DNA from: Serratia grimesii NBRC 13537 | Lineage (GTDB): Bacteria; Pseudomonadota; Gammaproteobacteria; Enterobacterales; Enterobacteriaceae | Reading direction: 5' to 3' | Assembly: GCF_001590905.1 (NCBI RefSeq) | Contig: NZ_BCTT01000002.1 | Location: 1 to 64,000 of the forward strand | Length of the DNA stretch: 64,000 nt | Shown here: positions 55,843 to 64,000 of the stretch, in pieces | Position numbering within the stretch: position 1 is the stretch's first letter | How the letters are laid out: every line of letters begins with the position of its first letter | Position numbers and translations under genes: made by a program | Notes under the pieces: model-generated | Seen by the model: only the letters and a program-made list of their open reading frames with translations | Told to the model about the DNA's origin: nothing | The model's database searches: none

Positions 55843-55867
55843 CCCCGCAACCGACATGGCTGCGGGG
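55843..55867 (-). terminator. Hairpin after the VOC gene
   Basis: CCCCGCA and TGCGGGG form a 7-bp stem with an 11-base loop, 19 bp past the stop codon of the leftward VOC gene. The tail on the minus strand is TATTTAGG. Confidence 0.55.
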
Positions 55868-55885
55868 CTTCATGCGGTGTGATTG

Positions 55886-56356
55886 TTACCCACGAGCTGC
55901 CGCTTCTAACGCCGCAACATCCAGTTTAACCATCTGTAACATCGCCTCGGTTACCCTTCTCACCTTCATGGCGTCAGGGTCGCTCATAAGTTCTGTCAGT
56001 CGCTTGGGAACAATCTGCCAACTCAACCCCCAGCGATCGCGCAGCCAACCGCATTGCTCAACACGACCACCGTCACTCAGCGCATCCCACAGGCGATCAA
56101 CCTCCGCCTGATCTGCGCATTCGACCATAATGGAAAAACTGTGGTTGAACGGATCCAACGGGCCGGCCTCTATCGCCGCATACCGCTGATCACCCAGCGT
56201 AAAAGCCGCCAGCTTTACGCTGCCTGCAGGGCCACTGGGAGTATCGGCGGGCAATGTGGAGTGCCAGGTCAGGGAAGAACCGGGGATAAGATCAATGTAA
56301 CAACGTAGCGCTGCTTCCATGTCTTTCTCAAACCACAAGTGTTGGGTTATTTTCAC
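55886..56356 (-). CDS. VOC-superfamily protein (PhnB-like, 3-demethylubiquinone methyltransferase-type)
   Basis: A 156-residue protein of the PhnB-like glyoxalase/VOC fold. It opens with ITQHLWFEKDMEAALRCYID, continues with the core FNHSFSIMVECADQAEVDRL and DALSDGGRVEQCGWLRDRWG, and ends with a helical tail (RRVTEAMLQMVKLDVAALEA). This is the domain listed as 3-demethylubiquinone-9 3-methyltransferase-like; actual activity is usually unknown. It is preceded by the YbaA-like gene on the same strand with a 13-bp gap, so the two are probably one operon. Confidence 0.85.
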   Translation of the reverse strand: MKITQHLWFEKDMEAALRCYIDLIPGSSLTWHSTLPADTPSGPAGSVKLAAFTLGDQRYAAIEAGPLDPFNHSFSIMVECADQAEVDRLWDALSDGGRVEQCGWLRDRWGLSWQIVPKRLTELMSDPDAMKVRRVTEAMLQMVKLDVAALEAAARG

Positions 56357-56369
56357 AATATCCCCTCCG

Positions 56370-56723
56370 CTACTGGTCCAGGATAGATTCGAAGCCGCCG
56401 AAGATCATTCGCTTACCGTCAAACGGCATTTTATCGCCAAATGCCTTCATCCGCGGATCGGTCATCATCTTCTGATTCGCCTCATCACGTACGGCCTTAG
56501 ACGGGTATTCGATCCAACTGAACACCACGACCTCGTCAGCTTCAGCCTTAACCGCACCGCGAAAATCAGTGAGTTTGCCATCGGGGACATCATTACCCCA
56601 ACATTCGACGATCCGCGTAGCACCAAACTCTTTAAACAGGGGTGCCGTTGCGGCGGCCAGTTTTTGGTACGCCTCCTTATTGGCGGCTGGCACCGCCACC
56701 ACAAAGCCTTCAACATATTTCAT
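56370..56723 (-). CDS. DUF1428 (YbaA-like) protein
   Basis: A 117-residue protein of the DUF1428 family, like E. coli YbaA. It begins MKYVEGFVVAVPAANKEAYQ, carries the conserved VVFSWIEYPSKAVRDEANQK near residues 65-84, and ends with MIFGGFESILDQ. It has a ferredoxin-like alpha/beta fold; its function is unknown. ATG 56723 is chosen because GAGGAA lies 7 bases upstream; the frame stays open 58 codons earlier, but only as antisense to other sequence. It is the first gene of a two-gene unit with the VOC protein. Confidence 0.88.
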   Translation of the reverse strand: MKYVEGFVVAVPAANKEAYQKLAAATAPLFKEFGATRIVECWGNDVPDGKLTDFRGAVKAEADEVVVFSWIEYPSKAVRDEANQKMMTDPRMKAFGDKMPFDGKRMIFGGFESILDQ

Positions 56724-56838
56724 CGGAGATTCCTCTTGTCTGTTCGACAGTCGGTGTGGCGCAGGCGGAGTTGCCCACGCCCTCTTCCATTTTAGACGCC
56801 ATTGGCGGGCGCAACCATTGACACCGTCGGGAGAAGTT

Positions 56839-58281
56839 TCAGAGGTCGGGGGAGTTTCGAGGGAGTAACTCTGGCGTAGCGACCCGATTTCGGCCACTGT
56901 TTTTGGCTTTGTATACCGCTAAATCTGCGATTTTCAGCAGGTTGTCCAGATTCTGTTCGGAACCGCCAATACAGGTGACCATGCCGATACTGACCGTGAT
57001 TTGCAAATGGTTACCGGCTGGCATGGTAATAGCTTCAATTTCAATTCGTCGGCGCAAGCGTTCAGCCAGCGACATCGCATCCTGCGGTTGTTCGATCGGT
57101 GCGACGATCGCGAACTCCTCCCCGCCCATGCGGCCAAACAGATCCTGATCGCGCAGATCGCCCATAATGGCGCGGGTAAAGGACAATAACGCCACATCGC
57201 CGCCAGCATGACCAAAACGGTCATTGATCGATTTAAAATAGTCGATATCCAGCATCATAATGCAAACCCGTTCCCCTTTTTGACTGACCAGGCGAGTGCC
57301 ACGCTGCATAAAGGCGCTACGGGTTAATACGTGGGTCAGTGCATCGTGGTTCGCCACGTGCTCTAATCTGCGTAACAGGGCATTTCTGGCAAAGTTCATG
57401 CTGGCGACAGCGATTGGCCCCAGCGCCAATAGCGCCACGCCCAACCGCATCGACACCGTGTTTTGCAATAATGTCATGTCGAGATTAATCGTGATCAGGC
57501 CCAGATCAATCGCCAAATGGCACCACAACACATAGGCCAACACGGCAATCATCGTACTGAACAGTGAGAACGTCATCGCCAGCCACAACAGGATTGGCAT
57601 AGGGAAAATCACTGCACCTGGCCCCCCGATCAGGATGCTACAGATGCAGGCCAACGTCAGCAGGATTAACACTGCCACTTTTGTACAGGTGTTGTACCAC
57701 TGACTGCGCAAGGTCACTGCCTGCGTAATGCCGCGTAAGTACCCTTTCCAGTCCACCGGGAAAGCCAGAATAAACGGCATCAAAGTGATGTAATTGGTGA
57801 ACTCAGAAGACAACCACAACGCCAGTGAAGGCAGATATTGACGACCAAACAGCAACACTGAAGCGCCTGCCCCCAGCAATCCTGTAGCGGTCGCGCTCGC
57901 CAGGCAGATAGCGAACAGGTAAATGCTGGATGAGGTACGTTCCAGGGCTCGTATTTGCGGCGACAAACGCATAAACAGATAAAATCCGACCGCCACACCC
58001 GCAATATTGGCGCCATTGAGCAATATAGCTTTGTCCAGCGTACTGCCGGTGATCAGATCCGCTGCCAAATACCCCAGTATCGCCATCAACCAACCCACAG
58101 GGCTGGCGAGTTTAGGGTAACGCACCAGAACGGCCAGCAACACGGCATTGGTCGGCCAGAATGTCGCCAAAAGGCCGGTAGGCCGGCTTTCAATGCCAAA
58201 GATACAGGTAGCGAACACCAGCAAAAGAACGATCACTGCATGCTGTAATTTTGTCGCGCCAGATAACTCGGTGGTGTGCAT
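56839..58281 (-). CDS. MASE1-GGDEF diguanylate cyclase
   Basis: A 480-residue inner-membrane signalling enzyme. The N-terminal MASE1-type sensor spans about residues 10-290 with many hydrophobic segments. A linker helix (NFARNALLRRLEHVANHDAL) follows, then a C-terminal GGDEF domain with the active-site motif GGEEF. The product-inhibition site RxxD is intact (RDQD, five residues before GGEEF). It makes c-di-GMP and can be feedback-inhibited. ATG 58281 has GGAAG 6 bases upstream. It is divergent from nothing and convergent with nothing close, so it is a single-gene unit. The sensed signal is unknown. Confidence 0.88.
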   Translation of the reverse strand: MHTTELSGATKLQHAVIVLLLVFATCIFGIESRPTGLLATFWPTNAVLLAVLVRYPKLASPVGWLMAILGYLAADLITGSTLDKAILLNGANIAGVAVGFYLFMRLSPQIRALERTSSSIYLFAICLASATATGLLGAGASVLLFGRQYLPSLALWLSSEFTNYITLMPFILAFPVDWKGYLRGITQAVTLRSQWYNTCTKVAVLILLTLACICSILIGGPGAVIFPMPILLWLAMTFSLFSTMIAVLAYVLWCHLAIDLGLITINLDMTLLQNTVSMRLGVALLALGPIAVASMNFARNALLRRLEHVANHDALTHVLTRSAFMQRGTRLVSQKGERVCIMMLDIDYFKSINDRFGHAGGDVALLSFTRAIMGDLRDQDLFGRMGGEEFAIVAPIEQPQDAMSLAERLRRRIEIEAITMPAGNHLQITVSIGMVTCIGGSEQNLDNLLKIADLAVYKAKNSGRNRVATPELLPRNSPDL

Positions 58282-58538
58282 CTTGCTTCCAGAAGCTTGC
58301 GAAGAGTACGGATAAAATCCTGCCTGCACAATGGCAGCGGATAGCCCGTCCATCATGCCCGGCGGTGCACGTAAAGTGAGCAGCCAGACTCACATTATTG
58401 CCACTTTTAGCGGACTGAGCACCCGTTAATTGACGGTTTCAAAATACTATTATGTATCAATCTGTAGCGTCATGGCGTGGCCTGATTCGTACACCCTTCG
58501 TCTGAAGATCGTAGAACCCTATGGAATGAAGATATTGC

Positions 58539-58567
58539 CAGATTGCGCTCCGCCGTGGCGCAATCTG
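58539..58567 (-). terminator. Terminator after the GNAT gene
   Basis: CAGATTGCGC and GCGCAATCTG form a 10-bp perfect stem with a 9-base loop, 13 bp past the stop of the leftward GNAT gene. The tail is weak. Confidence 0.6.
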
Positions 58568-58580
58568 TCTGAGCCAGACA

Positions 58581-59042
58581 TCAAAACATTTTGCGATAGA
58601 CGACAAAGCCTGATTTATCCGCCAGCTTGTCATACAGCTGCATGGCGGTCAGATTGGTTTCATGCGTGTTCCAGTAAACACGCGGTAATCCAAGACTTTT
58701 CGCTCTTTCATAAACAGCCGTGATCAATGCTCTCGCCACTCCTTTTCCCCTCAGAGCTTCGACGGTGAACAAATCTTGTAGATAGCAATTGGGCTGGAGC
58801 TGGATGGTGCTGCGGTGCAAGATGAAATGAGTTAGTCCAACCAAATCGCCCTGATATTCCGCCACCAATCCCTGCATGGGTTCATAGGCATCAAAAAAAC
58901 GCGCCCAGGTTGTTTGTGTGATCTCATCCGGCAATGCCGTATGACCTTTACGGCCATAAAATGCGTTATAGCCCTGCCACAATCGATTCCATGCGTCAAA
59001 ATCTCGTCGCTCCAGTGCCCTGACCTTAATCGCTTCGCTCAT
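58581..59042 (-). CDS. GNAT-family N-acetyltransferase
   Basis: A 153-residue acetyltransferase. Motif A, which binds acetyl-CoA, is visible in LQDLFTVEALRGKGVARALI near residues 85-104. The following helix and NLTAMQLYDKLADKSGFVVY near the C-terminus complete the GNAT fold. The substrate is unknown; relatives acetylate small amines or ribosomal or antibiotic targets. ATG 59042 has GAGG 7 bases upstream. It is divergent from the iron receptor gene, and the Fur box between them lies closer to the receptor. Confidence 0.85.
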   Translation of the reverse strand: MSEAIKVRALERRDFDAWNRLWQGYNAFYGRKGHTALPDEITQTTWARFFDAYEPMQGLVAEYQGDLVGLTHFILHRSTIQLQPNCYLQDLFTVEALRGKGVARALITAVYERAKSLGLPRVYWNTHETNLTAMQLYDKLADKSGFVVYRKMF

Positions 59043-59201
59043 GATTTTCCTCTGTTTATTGATGTTCAATGTTCAGAATAGACTACCAAGAGTAAAAGAG
59101 CGGCGCGGTGCAAAAAGGTTTTGTGTTCGACGTCGCCTGATTGTCCTCACCACAATCAGACAAACATTCACTATCCAAATGGTACATACGCAAATTATAA
59201 T

Positions 59202-59220
59202 AATAATGATAATCGTTTCT
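59202..59220 (+). promoter_or_regulatory. Fur box upstream of the siderophore receptor
   Basis: AATAATGATAATCGTTTCT matches 14 of 19 bases of the Fur consensus (GATAATGATAATCATTATC), including an unbroken 12-base run. It ends 25 bp before the receptor ATG, where Fur would block transcription in iron-replete cells. Confidence 0.8.
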
Positions 59221-59245
59221 ATTTATTAATTTGATATGGAATTGT

Positions 59246-61378
59246 ATGCACCAGGTAGAAAGTCATCGTCTGAATAAAACAAAAAAGCGTCAGGCTCTTC
59301 GTTCACTCCCCTTCCTTGTCAGCGTCTTACCGGCACTGCCTTTTACCGCAGCCCTGGCAGAGGAGGATTCACTCACCGTCACAACCAACGCATTACCCGC
59401 AGAAGGCTACAGCACGGATACTGCCTCCACTGCCAGTAAAACCAACACACCACTCAGCGAAGTACCGCAATCTGTCAGTGTTGTCACACCCGAGATCATT
59501 AACGATTTCCAGGTCAAAAGTGTCAACGATGCCATGAAATTCGTCAGTGGCGTGACACAGGGCAACACGCTGGGCGGCACTGAAGACGGGTTCGTCAAAC
59601 GTGGTTTTGGTGTCAACTCGGACGGATCAGTATTCATCGACGGTGTGCGTAGTAATCAGGGCTTGAGCATGGATGCCACCACTGACCGTGTTGAGGTGCT
59701 CAAAGGATCAGCTTCGCTGCTGTATGGTATTCTCAGCCCGGGTGGCATCATCAACCTCATCAGCAAAAAACCGCAATATGACTGGAACACCCGCATTAGC
59801 GGTGCCACTAACAGTTTTGGCGGCGGCAGCGGGACTGTCGACGTCACCGGGCCACTCGGCAATGGTTTTGCTTTTCGTTTTATTGCCGAACGTCAACACG
59901 AAGATTACTGGCGCAATTTTGGCACCGATGAGCATACGTTGATTGCGCCCTCGCTCAGTTGGTTTGGCGATAAAGCGTCATTCAACATTGCCTACAGCGA
60001 ATACAAGTACGACATCCCATATGACCGTGGCACGGCCTTTATCAATGGCAAGCCTGTCGATATTCCTTATAACCGTCGGCTGGACGATTACGCCAACCAT
60101 GCGTGGGGCAAGAACAAACGCCTCAACGCACATTATGACTACGCACTCGATAGCACCTGGACCACCCGTTTCAACTATGCCTGGATGCAACGTCGCTACG
60201 ACAGTAATGAGGTACGTGCCACTGCGATCGACACCGCAACAGGCATTGTTTCGCGCCGTGCGGATGCTAATCGCGGCTTCAACCACCAGACCGACTATTA
60301 CGCCTGGGATGTGATCGGGTCACCGACCGCACTTGGCATGCAACATGACCTGTTGGTAGGCGTAGACTATGAGAAAAATGAAACCTACAAGGCCTACTCC
60401 TACCGCGGTAAGGTGTCAAAAACCTTTAATATGTACAACCCGGTCTACGGTGAAACACCTGTGACCAACAGCAGTACTTACAATGATGCCCTGAGTAATC
60501 TACGCAGCACCTTGTACAGTCGTTCGGTCTACGCCAAAGACAGTATTCATTTAACGGACCAGTGGATTGCCGTCCTCGGGGCCCGTTACCAGTCTTACTA
60601 CCAAAAAAACAGTAACGGCTTCCAGAACCCAAAAAACACGCTGAATGATAAGGATAATAAATTCCTGCCACAGGCCGGTGTGGTGTATAAGCTGACGCCT
60701 GCTGTTTCTCTGTATGCCAACTACAGTCGTTCTTTCACCCCATCTACGGCCGTGGATGACAACGGGAATGTTGCTACACCTGAAACCGGCACTACCTACG
60801 AGGTCGGCAGTAAATGGCAAGTGACTCCGGTGGTAGATGCGACGCTGGCGCTGTACCGCATAGACGAAAACAACATGTCGATCTTTATCAACGGCGTAAC
60901 TCGCAGCATTCCAAAAGCGCGTTCTACCGGCGTTGAACTGGAGCTGAACGGAGAAGTCGCACGCAATTGGGATTTGACCGCCAACTACAGTTACGACAAA
61001 ACCGAGATCGTCGAAGATAACCTCAACCCGGATAACGTCGGTAACCGCCTGGTTAATGCGCCCACCAACATGGGTAGCCTGTATCTCAGCCATCGCATGA
61101 CGCTACCGTTGGTGCCTGGTGATGTACGACTGGGTGGCGGTGGTCGCTATGTGGGCCGCCGCGCAGGCGATCCGGAAAACAGCTTTACCATGCCGGCCTA
61201 CACCGTGGCAGATGCCTTTATCGCATGGGACAGTAAGCTGGTTGGTAAACACACCCAGATCAAGCTGAACGTCAAAAATCTCTTCAACCGCGAATATTAT
61301 GAGTCCAGTGCAGGTAATCTGCGTGTGATTGAAGGTGAACCGCGCAGCCTGAGTCTACAGGCAACGGTAGATTTCTGA
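59246..61378 (+). CDS. TonB-dependent siderophore receptor
   Basis: A 710-residue outer-membrane receptor. The signal peptide ends near residue 38 (FTAALA), followed by TonB box EDSLTVTTNA, a plug with PLSEVPQSVSVVTPEII and GSASLLYGILSPGGIINLIS, and a barrel that ends in aromatic LQATVDF. The sequence type is the FhuA/FhuE/FoxA group, which import ferric hydroxamates. ATG 59246 is chosen over an in-frame TTG five codons earlier. A Fur box precedes it. A hydroxamate-type monooxygenase gene lies 1 kb downstream on the opposite strand, which suggests a matching substrate. Confidence 0.92.
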   Translation: MHQVESHRLNKTKKRQALRSLPFLVSVLPALPFTAALAEEDSLTVTTNALPAEGYSTDTASTASKTNTPLSEVPQSVSVVTPEIINDFQVKSVNDAMKFVSGVTQGNTLGGTEDGFVKRGFGVNSDGSVFIDGVRSNQGLSMDATTDRVEVLKGSASLLYGILSPGGIINLISKKPQYDWNTRISGATNSFGGGSGTVDVTGPLGNGFAFRFIAERQHEDYWRNFGTDEHTLIAPSLSWFGDKASFNIAYSEYKYDIPYDRGTAFINGKPVDIPYNRRLDDYANHAWGKNKRLNAHYDYALDSTWTTRFNYAWMQRRYDSNEVRATAIDTATGIVSRRADANRGFNHQTDYYAWDVIGSPTALGMQHDLLVGVDYEKNETYKAYSYRGKVSKTFNMYNPVYGETPVTNSSTYNDALSNLRSTLYSRSVYAKDSIHLTDQWIAVLGARYQSYYQKNSNGFQNPKNTLNDKDNKFLPQAGVVYKLTPAVSLYANYSRSFTPSTAVDDNGNVATPETGTTYEVGSKWQVTPVVDATLALYRIDENNMSIFINGVTRSIPKARSTGVELELNGEVARNWDLTANYSYDKTEIVEDNLNPDNVGNRLVNAPTNMGSLYLSHRMTLPLVPGDVRLGGGGRYVGRRAGDPENSFTMPAYTVADAFIAWDSKLVGKHTQIKLNVKNLFNREYYESSAGNLRVIEGEPRSLSLQATVDF

Positions 61379-61386
61379 TCGTTATC

Positions 61387-61415
61387 CCCCGGACGCTGTC
61401 CGGGGAATCTTTTTC
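61387..61415 (+). terminator. Rho-independent terminator of the receptor gene
   Basis: CCCCGGAC-GCT-GTCCGGGG is a perfect 8-bp stem, followed by AATCTTTTT, 8 bp after the stop. Confidence 0.9.
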
Positions 61416-61436
61416 TGTCAGCAGAGCCTAAAGAAA

Positions 61437-61458
61437 CACCCTGTGGGTACACAGGGTG
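61437..61458 (-). terminator. Terminator of the ATP-grasp gene
   Basis: CACCCTGTG and CACAGGGTG form a perfect 9-bp stem with a 4-base loop. On the minus strand it is followed by TTTCTTT, 27 bp past the stop of the leftward ATP-grasp gene. Confidence 0.8.
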
Positions 61459-61484
61459 ACAAAATATCATCCGTGGGTACGGTG

Positions 61485-62363
61485 TTATTTCAGATTAAGC
61501 ATTTTCCCGAGCAAAACATCTGTTGATTCGAGCATGTCCGTATCAATACCTGCGGAAGGTGTGAAGGTCAGCTCGCCAAAAATAGCTTTGCCGTTGGAGA
61601 TATAGAAATCAACGCGTACAAACTCAAAGGGTTCAGATAATTTTCTCGCGTACTCAAAGAGCTCGTCATAACCATCAGGTTTCACAAACGCGTCAATTTC
61701 TTCCTGGCTGAGCGCCAGACAGTCTTGGCTATAAAACAAAAATTTAAAGTCTTTATCAAAGAAGTAATATTTCGGCATGCCGGAATCCCTGCCCACACAC
61801 AGCAGTGTGCAGTATGGAACACCATGGAAACAGTATATTTTATAGTCATCAGGACCGTGGCCACTCGATGACTCGATGAATTTTTCGCCTATGATTTTTT
61901 TATTGATATTCTTATAGTTTAACTCTGCATAGACTTTCCAATAGTCACTTTCCATCCAGTTTTCAATGGTTTTAGAGGCTTGCACAATGTCTAGTGAGCG
62001 CTTGTCCTGGCAAATCAAATTGTAACCGGAACCGTGATTGCCCTTAATCACGAATTTTTCAGGCAACGAATCCCAAGGAATTTCATGAACCGAATCGCAG
62101 GCGAAATAGAGTTCATTAAGAATTTCCTCGCACCCTTTCTCTTTTATATATTCCCTAACCGCATATTTATCTGCACATTGCGTGATCAGTGCATTGTTGC
62201 TGTAATCGTTCAGCTTCAGGTAGTTTATCTTTTCGTTCCATGTGGCCGGAGGGTTTAAATTTAACGATTTCCCGAAGGCCTTTTTGTATATGTATTTCGC
62301 TTTAAAGGTCGGCGAAAATGTTGCCAATTGATTCATGATAAATTTATTAATGTGTTTTCTCAT
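61485..62363 (-). CDS. TupA-like ATP-grasp protein
   Basis: A 292-residue cytoplasmic protein of the TupA-like ATP-grasp family. It begins with KYIYKKAFGKSLNLNPPATW and NEKINYLKL, the usual entry of this family. The ATP-binding lysine region is FVIKGNHGSGYNLICQDK near residue 107. The later acidic metal ligands lie in EFVRVDFYISNGKAIFGELT near 249. ATP-grasp enzymes join a carboxylate to an amine through an acyl-phosphate. TupA-like members are mostly found in polysaccharide clusters. It is clearly AT-richer than flanking genes, which suggests transfer. It lies downstream of the N-monooxygenase, separated by a terminator. Confidence 0.85.
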   Translation of the reverse strand: MRKHINKFIMNQLATFSPTFKAKYIYKKAFGKSLNLNPPATWNEKINYLKLNDYSNNALITQCADKYAVREYIKEKGCEEILNELYFACDSVHEIPWDSLPEKFVIKGNHGSGYNLICQDKRSLDIVQASKTIENWMESDYWKVYAELNYKNINKKIIGEKFIESSSGHGPDDYKIYCFHGVPYCTLLCVGRDSGMPKYYFFDKDFKFLFYSQDCLALSQEEIDAFVKPDGYDELFEYARKLSEPFEFVRVDFYISNGKAIFGELTFTPSAGIDTDMLESTDVLLGKMLNLK

Positions 62364-62385
62364 ACAACCTGTCTCATCATTTGAT

Positions 62386-62416
62386 CAAAATATTAAAACG
62401 GCTCCCGACAGGAGCC
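62386..62416 (-). terminator. Terminator between the monooxygenase and ATP-grasp genes
   Basis: GGCTCC and GGAGCC pair around a 5-base loop; the minus-strand tail is GTTTTAATATTTT. It lies 24 bp past the monooxygenase stop and would limit read-through into the ATP-grasp gene. Confidence 0.75.
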
Positions 62417-62440
62417 CAATAATGTCAAAACGATTAACCG

Positions 62441-63718
62441 TTATAACTCACTGCGCCATTGAATAATCGCCGGGGCCGTACTCAAATCAAATTGGTCTTC
62501 ACCGAGAACCCGGTTAAGAATGCGGGCAGCTCGCCAGGCCATCAGGCTGAGTTGAGGATCGGCAATACCGTGGTGGTGCATGCTCGCATTGACGGCAAAC
62601 AAACAGTTCTCATGCGCCCCTTCTCGCTCAAGGGTAAAATCAGAGGCAATACGGTACTGCCCATCATCCGTTGTTGAAAAACGTTCAGATAAGGCGTCAA
62701 GAAACTCTGGGCGGGCCTGTTCGTAGCCCGTGGCAAAGATCACCACGTCTACATCAAAAGCCTCTCGTCCCTGATCAAGATGATGCTCCGTCTCTAACTG
62801 ATAAAAATTATCTTTGGTGTTTAGGGCCGTCACTGAACGGCTGGGAAGCAGGCGTACCCATCGTTTATTTTGAAGGACATCAAAGTGGTGGTACATGGCA
62901 CGATAAATGGCTAAAAGCGACTCACTGGTGATCCCATCAGACGTCATTTTTTGTTCACGCAGCATGTGTTGTTTGGCTGAGCTGCCGAGGGTGTAAAAAT
63001 TCTCGACATAATCAGGCGTAAAGTACTCGTTAGCAAATGCAGCTTCATCAAGCGCGTTGTAGTTGTTACGCCGAGATATCCAATTCAGTTGTTCTGGCTG
63101 ACCCCATTCCCCCTGAAAAATATTGAGAAACAGATCGGCACCGCTTTGTCCTCCGCCTACAATTGCCACGCGCTTCCCACTCAGATTGGGTTTGCGGAAC
63201 ATCATTTCGCTGGCGTGAAAACACTGATCATTTTGCTGGGTCACACAGTCTGGCAATTTGATTTTTTTGCCAATACCTACACAGACATGCTTCGCGTAAA
63301 ACACATCGTTCTGGGTGGTAACAACAAACTGCCGCTGATTCTCATCAAAGTTCACTGCGTGGACGTCCTGATTGAACGCTAACGAATCCAAGCCCGTTGC
63401 AGCCCAACTGAGATAATCGGCAAACTCTTCACGCGACACCGTATGTTGTTCTGTATTGAGGAAGCGGTAGAATTTCTTTCTTTTCACCAGATAGTTGAGA
63501 AAACTATAAGGGTTGGTTGGGGAAACGGCCGTCACCAAATCTTTCAAAAAGTTGGTCTGCATACTGCAGTCCGCCAGGATCATGCCTGGATGCCAAGAAA
63601 AATGCGGTTTACGCTCGAGGAATTTGCAATTAAACCCTGCGATTTCGCTTCCAAGTGCCGCAATACTGAGGTTGGACGGACCGATGCCAATACCGATAAA
63701 GTCCAAACACTGGTTCAT
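62441..63718 (-). CDS. L-lysine/L-ornithine N-monooxygenase (IucD/PvdA family)
   Basis: A 425-residue flavin-dependent N-hydroxylase of the IucD/PvdA/SidA family, closer in layout to lysine 6-monooxygenases. FAD-binding GIGIGPSNLSIAAL is at 10-23, NADPH-binding VAIVGGGQSGADLF near 184-197, and the family's FATGY motif in VVIFATGYEQARPEF near 330. It hydroxylates the side-chain amine of lysine, ornithine or a diamine, the first step in hydroxamate siderophores. The start codon is ATG 63718. No IucA/IucC synthetase, IucB acetyltransferase or peptide synthetase lies within the window; more genes may lie to the right. Confidence 0.9.
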   Translation of the reverse strand: MNQCLDFIGIGIGPSNLSIAALGSEIAGFNCKFLERKPHFSWHPGMILADCSMQTNFLKDLVTAVSPTNPYSFLNYLVKRKKFYRFLNTEQHTVSREEFADYLSWAATGLDSLAFNQDVHAVNFDENQRQFVVTTQNDVFYAKHVCVGIGKKIKLPDCVTQQNDQCFHASEMMFRKPNLSGKRVAIVGGGQSGADLFLNIFQGEWGQPEQLNWISRRNNYNALDEAAFANEYFTPDYVENFYTLGSSAKQHMLREQKMTSDGITSESLLAIYRAMYHHFDVLQNKRWVRLLPSRSVTALNTKDNFYQLETEHHLDQGREAFDVDVVIFATGYEQARPEFLDALSERFSTTDDGQYRIASDFTLEREGAHENCLFAVNASMHHHGIADPQLSLMAWRAARILNRVLGEDQFDLSTAPAIIQWRSEL

Positions 63719-64000
63719 TGTGTGTGCTCCTGAGTGAATACTTAGATTTATAGCGCTCTATTTTTAGTCTTGAAAATAACGGAAATGCAATCATTCATGA
63801 CATTAGGATAATTACCCATCAAAACTAAATGCCCAATTAAAATCGACACCATTACCCTTCAACCCAGACGTCACACCATGACGGTCATAGGGCAGGATTA
63901 TTATAATGGTTACAGTGTTCCGTCATCTCTCGCTCATAAAAGAGCCAACATATCTTACTTTTGATAACTCACTTTCATTTTAAATAGACGTTGCAGAGTC
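63719..64000. promoter_or_regulatory. Upstream region of the N-monooxygenase, to the window edge
   Basis: AT-rich sequence with no gene seen on either strand. It should contain the monooxygenase promoter. A weak Fur-like stretch, AATGCAATCATT, occurs near 63784-63795 but is one base short of the consensus spacing, so iron control is likely from context rather than shown. Confidence 0.4.

Noticed and set aside
63784-63795. Fur box before the N-monooxygenase gene
   Set aside because: AATGCAATCATT is one base shorter than the consensus core; resemblance is too weak to call.

Overview
The window looks like chromosome of an enterobacterium, most likely Serratia or a close Yersiniaceae relative. 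The grounds are moderate GC, enterobacterial-type DsdX/DsdC/DsdA and BglA proteins, and a dense accessory-metabolism layout with many gene/LysR-regulator pairs. Genus is an inference from protein resemblance; no rRNA or tRNA gene was seen. No phage, complete insertion sequence or CRISPR array was found.

Layout. 1-0.6 kb: debris of a mobile or defence island (the tail of one gene, a helicase start cut after its P-loop, and the N-terminal piece of a tyrosine recombinase). 0.8-5.3 kb: a methyltransferase, D-serine permease dsdX with its divergent activator dsdC, and a 2-hydroxyacid dehydrogenase. 5.7-8.5 kb: a Met/His-rich DUF2946 protein and an OprC-type copper receptor. 8.5-18.5 kb: a LysR/quinone oxidoreductase pair, a MarR-GNAT fusion, a DauR-like regulator with a CycA-like permease, glutamate dehydrogenase, an acyl-CoA ligase, a DJ-1/PfpI protein and an unknown gene. 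18.6-26.8 kb: a complete tripartite RND efflux operon (outer membrane factor, pump, adaptor), then a DHA2-type MFS exporter divergent from a TetR regulator. 26.9-35.6 kb: a small membrane protein, a Tat-exported agmatine-deiminase-like enzyme with a divergent LysR, gamma-glutamyltransferase, a short-chain dehydrogenase with a Tat-type leader, a GlcG-like protein with a divergent LysR, and a DUF3857/transglutaminase protein. 35.7-43.6 kb: an XRE-cupin regulator and EamA exporter, a second 2-hydroxyacid dehydrogenase with an MFS carrier and RpiR regulator, bglA, and a PhzF-like protein.

43.9-55.7 kb is a protocatechuate/4-hydroxybenzoate catabolic island: pcaHG, pcaQ, pcaBC, pobA, two aromatic-acid:H+ symporters, a TetR regulator and an IclR regulator. 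It ends with dsdA, the D-serine deaminase missing from the dsdCX locus 50 kb away. 4-Hydroxybenzoate would be imported, hydroxylated by PobA to protocatechuate, ring-opened by PcaHG, and processed by PcaB and PcaC; pcaD, pcaIJ and pcaF are not in the window. Three promoter regions here share a motif very close to the known PcaR operator, which points to the local IclR protein as a regulon controller.

55.9-64 kb: a VOC protein, a YbaA-like protein, a MASE1-GGDEF diguanylate cyclase, a GNAT acetyltransferase, then an iron-acquisition group: a Fur-boxed TonB-dependent siderophore receptor, a TupA-like ATP-grasp protein and an IucD-type amino acid N-monooxygenase. This last group has no recognised siderophore synthetase nearby and is the best candidate for something undescribed.
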